A stretch of 64,000 nt of DNA. It comes from Parvibaculum sp035325945 (GTDB lineage Bacteria > Pseudomonadota > Alphaproteobacteria > Parvibaculales > Parvibaculaceae). Positions 61,496 to 64,000 of the stretch are shown in pieces; the stretch's first letter is position 1, and every line of letters begins with the position of its first letter. Both the position numbers and the translations under genes were made by a program. The stretch lies in NCBI RefSeq assembly GCF_035325945.1, contig NZ_DAOKYX010000005.1, forward strand, positions 62,001 to 126,000, written 5' to 3'. The notes below the pieces were generated by a model. It was not told the origin of the DNA. It made no database searches and was given only the letters and a program-made list of their open reading frames with translations.

Positions 61496-62206
61496 TCAGT
61501 TGTCGGGGCCGGTCAGGGCGATGTAGTGAATGGCGAGGCGAACCCGGCCGCCGGCGAAGGCCCCGCCCGCGGAAGAAATCTTCAGCGGCGTTGTCGCCCA
61601 ATAGGTGACCGGCGTGCCGGAAGGGCCGATGACAGTCGATCCTTTGGCGACGCCGATACCGTTCCCGTAGCGCGTAGCATCGGCAGCAACGCCGAGGTTC
61701 CATGAGGTTGCGCCGGTGATTGCGGTCAGGACACGTCCCGTGACCCCGAACACGATCGCGCGTTCGGGTATGGCTAGGCCGGTGTCGTTCGTCGTGCCCG
61801 CCGTCAACTCATGTTCGCCTTCGACGATGCCGAACTCGGTTGCCGCGCCGTGCGAGCTTTTCGCCGTGGCGTTCTCCTTCCGCCAGCCCGTGCCGTCGTG
61901 AAGAACGAGATCCCCCGTTCCCTCGTCATGGGCACGCCAGCCTGCCTGCGGCGCGAAGAACTGCCACGCTCCATCCGTGAAGGCGGCGACCTTGCGGTCC
62001 GCGCCAGTCCACTTGCCGGTCGCGTCCGGCCCGACGATGTAGCGATCGCCTTCGCCGGGGCTTGCGGGCGGAGCCGTCAGCGTCCTGCCCTTCACCGAAA
62101 GATGCACCAGCGCGTCAAGCGCGCGCAGCGCCTCGTTCACCGTCACATGCTTCTGCGCCTGTGCGGATTCCAGATAGGGCAGTTTCAGATGCGTGGTATC
62201 AGACAT
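61496..62206 (-). CDS. DUF2793 protein, GTA/phage fibre-like
   Basis: 236 residues. The N-terminal ~130 residues are the DUF2793 domain (LKLPYLESAQAQKHVTVNEA, ALDALVHLSVKGRT, GEGDRYIVGPDATGKWTGAD, WQFFAPQAGWRAHDEGTGDL). The C-terminal half is beta-rich with Gly/Thr-containing strands, as in fibre or spike proteins. DUF2793 occurs in phage and GTA receptor-binding components. Its ATG lies inside the preceding baseplate gene (8-bp overlap), so it is part of that operon. Confidence 0.87.
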   Translation of the reverse strand: MSDTTHLKLPYLESAQAQKHVTVNEALRALDALVHLSVKGRTLTAPPASPGEGDRYIVGPDATGKWTGADRKVAAFTDGAWQFFAPQAGWRAHDEGTGDLVLHDGTGWRKENATAKSSHGAATEFGIVEGEHELTAGTTNDTGLAIPERAIVFGVTGRVLTAITGATSWNLGVAADATRYGNGIGVAKGSTVIGPSGTPVTYWATTPLKISSAGGAFAGGRVRLAIHYIALTGPDN

Positions 62207-64000
62207 GAAGCGTCGCCTCTCTCATCGTGCCGCGCCCGAAGCTGCGGCTGATTTGCGCGACCCTCACATCGAGCGTCGCAATATTCGCCGTCCCGAAATC
62301 CTTTTGCTGCATGGCCGTGGAATAGATCGCCGTCGCCGTCAGACTGTCGAGCGTTCGGATGGCGATGCCGTTCTTCAGAATATCCACTTCATAGCGCTCC
62401 TCCTCCTCGCCGAGCGGCACGTCCATGCCTTCCCAGCTATCGCCACCGATCCGTGTACGCCTTATCCATGTGATCGAGATGGCACCGTCCGCGAGCCTTC
62501 GCCCCCGCAGATGAACGGGCGAAAGCGGCCGCAGCCCGATGCCGCCGAAGCTCCGCGTCTCGCGCCTGTAGCTTTCATCGTCGATCGGCTTCGATGCCGG
62601 ACCATAGGCCCATATGCGCGCAAGCCCTCGTTCGGCGTCGCTCATGCCAAGCTCGGCGATGGCCCCGTCGAGCAGAACGAAACGCGCCCCCTCCGCCAGC
62701 GGCCGGCGCATCGCCGCTTCCGTTCCTGCCTGTCCGCGCAACAGCCCCGTCAATTCATAGCTGTCAGGCGCAACGAGCTTCGCATCGAGGAACTGGATCA
62801 CCTCGAACTCGCCCTCCGGCGTTTCGAGAGCGGCAGCATTGGCGCCCGCCAGCATCGCCGCCTCGCTCGCCGAGCTGAGCATGCCCGATGAGAGACTGAC
62901 GGCGAGCATCTGGCTCCGGTCCCAGCGCCCCGTTACGCCCGGACCGAGCGCCGATAGAGTCCGTCCGAGCGTCGCGGGCTTCGTCACCAACCTGTCGAAG
63001 GCGAAGCCGGTGCCCGTCGCGCTCTTGTGAAAAGCGACGGCGCCCGGCCAGGGTTCCGCCGCCACGGCGACGCGCGGCGCATGCGGCGTCTCGGTTCCCT
63101 CGAGCAAGGGCAAATCGAGAAAGACGGCGAGCGGCGCGCCGTGGCTCTCCGGGCTCACGGGCCGATAGTTTCGCGGCGGCGCGGCGGACGGGCCAAAAAG
63201 GCTCGCCTCGGACGCGACCGCCCTCGCCTCGCGCCAACCGGCATCGGTGAGCGCGGTGAGCCGATAGCGCGCGCGCCGCTCAGGTAGAAAAAGTTCCACC
63301 ACATCGCCAGGATCGAGCGCCAGCCTGCTCGGCGGCAGCTTGAGCGCCGCGCTTTCGCGCTCGACCCAGGCTTGCTGCAACCAGATGTCTGCGACGCCCT
63401 GCGCATCGTCATGCGTCATCACGATCGGCAGCGCCGCGGCGGCAACGCGCTGGCTTGCGACCGACAGGCGCCGCGCCTCGACCGCCGCCTGCCGGTAGTC
63501 GAGGCCGCCATCGATGAAGGTGAGCTTTGCCGAGAGCGGCAGTTCGGTTTCCTGTCCGCGCTTGAGTTCATAGCCCTGCGCGGCGCTCGCCTCCTCGACC
63601 GCAAGGTCGGCGGGCGTCAGCGTCAGCGCAGGCCGGGCGGCGAGATGCCGGAAGCGGACCCTGCCTTCCGCTTCCGCCGCATCGAAGAAGCGCGCCAGCA
63701 TGAGCGGCTCCAGCGCCTGACGCGGCGACATGATCCGGTCGATGGCAAAGCCCTGCACGATGCCCGAGAGTTCCGAGACGTCGAAATCGGTGAAGCCCAC
63801 ATCGCCCATGATCGCGGCGACGAGATCACCAAGCGGCACCGCGCCGACCCTGCCATTGAGCCAGTGGCCGCGCTGCCAGTTGGCGCCGTCCGCCCAGATG
63901 TCGGTGCGATCGGGAAAGGCTGGAAAGGGCCGTGCATCCCAGGTCCAGAAGAAGATGTCTTCGGGCGCGATCATGCGCTTGCCATAGACGGCCGAGAGCG
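62199..64000 (-). CDS. GTA baseplate/host-specificity protein (gp15-type), 3' part
   Basis: The frame covers the C-terminal ~600 residues and continues beyond base 64000; the methionine at 63974 is internal (reading before it gives LSAVYGKRMIAPED). Typical segments are EDIFFWTWDARPFPAFPDRT, WQRGHWLNGRVGAVPLGDLV, FTDFDVSELSGIVQGFAIDR, PDSYELTGLLRGQAGTEAAM and the ending IRRTRIGGDSWEGMDVPLGE. This is the large tail/baseplate protein of Rhodobacter-capsulatus-like gene transfer agents and related tailed phages. The DUF2793 gene overlaps its end. Confidence 0.88.
   Translation of the reverse strand, partial: LSAVYGKRMIAPEDIFFWTWDARPFPAFPDRTDIWADGANWQRGHWLNGRVGAVPLGDLVAAIMGDVGFTDFDVSELSGIVQGFAIDRIMSPRQALEPLMLARFFDAAEAEGRVRFRHLAARPALTLTPADLAVEEASAAQGYELKRGQETELPLSAKLTFIDGGLDYRQAAVEARRLSVASQRVAAAALPIVMTHDDAQGVADIWLQQAWVERESAALKLPPSRLALDPGDVVELFLPERRARYRLTALTDAGWREARAVASEASLFGPSAAPPRNYRPVSPESHGAPLAVFLDLPLLEGTETPHAPRVAVAAEPWPGAVAFHKSATGTGFAFDRLVTKPATLGRTLSALGPGVTGRWDRSQMLAVSLSSGMLSSASEAAMLAGANAAALETPEGEFEVIQFLDAKLVAPDSYELTGLLRGQAGTEAAMRRPLAEGARFVLLDGAIAELGMSDAERGLARIWAYGPASKPIDDESYRRETRSFGGIGLRPLSPVHLRGRRLADGAISITWIRRTRIGGDSWEGMDVPLGEEEERYEVDILKNGIAIRTLDSLTATAIYSTAMQQKDFGTANIATLDVRVAQISRSFGRGTMREATLHV

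Overview
The window is GC-rich chromosomal DNA from an alphaproteobacterium. A fused cysNC, the order ccmI-(insert)-ccmE-ccmF-ccmH-degP-response regulator-histidine kinase-glnE, PleC/DivJ-like hybrid PAS kinases and the tail of a gene-transfer-agent (GTA) structural cluster all point that way. Many acyl-CoA dehydrogenases, a Baeyer-Villiger-type monooxygenase and methylmalonate-semialdehyde dehydrogenase suggest an organism that degrades aliphatic, alicyclic or steroid-like carbon, such as a Parvibaculum-like member of the Hyphomicrobiales/Parvibaculales. The genus is an inference. The sequence is a draft scaffold with four runs of exactly 100 N, which are placeholders rather than measured gaps.

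Layout. 1-4.4 kb: the 5' part of mmsA with a divergent LysR regulator, then DNA polymerase X and an RNase Z-like hydrolase. 4.4-8.0 kb: the sulfate-activation operon cysQ-cysD-cysNC. 8.3-15 kb: a flavin monooxygenase, OmpW, an MltF-type lytic transglycosylase and a first pair of acyl-CoA dehydrogenases. 15-22 kb: an unknown protein, an FMN reductase, a GNAT acetyltransferase, aminopeptidase N and a PAS histidine kinase. 22-24.8 kb: a PuuA/PuuB-like pair. 24.8-26.7 kb: an ECF sigma operon with a putative anti-sigma protein, a periplasmic metal-sensor-like protein and a small exported peptide. 26.8-31.4 kb: a three-gene operon of two PYROXD2/CrtI-like oxidoreductases and a GcvT-like protein.

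31.6-43.8 kb: glnE, a two-component system, degP and the cytochrome c maturation genes ccmH, ccmF, ccmE and ccmI, interrupted by a chitosanase-like/peptidoglycan-binding gene. 43.9-51 kb: a short Hsp70, a second PAS kinase, a CoA-transferase/D-cysteine desulfhydrase pair and a 476-residue unknown protein. 51-56.6 kb: a cold-shock protein, a YihY-type membrane protein, a short terminated unit with a 36-residue candidate microprotein, a 17-kDa-antigen-like lipoprotein and a PepSY-regulator-kinase operon. 56.6-60.3 kb: a nitroreductase, a second acyl-CoA dehydrogenase pair and an SDR enzyme. 60.3-64 kb: two paralogous small membrane proteins, a SleB-like hydrolase, a DUF2793 protein and the 3' part of the large GTA baseplate gene, which runs off the window.

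The least explained parts are the oxidoreductase/GcvT operon, the 53.2 kb microprotein locus, the paralogous small membrane proteins, the sigma operon with its leading small ORF, and a histidine kinase with no ordinary start codon ahead of its first membrane helix. No tRNA, rRNA, CRISPR array, transposase or integrase was recognised.
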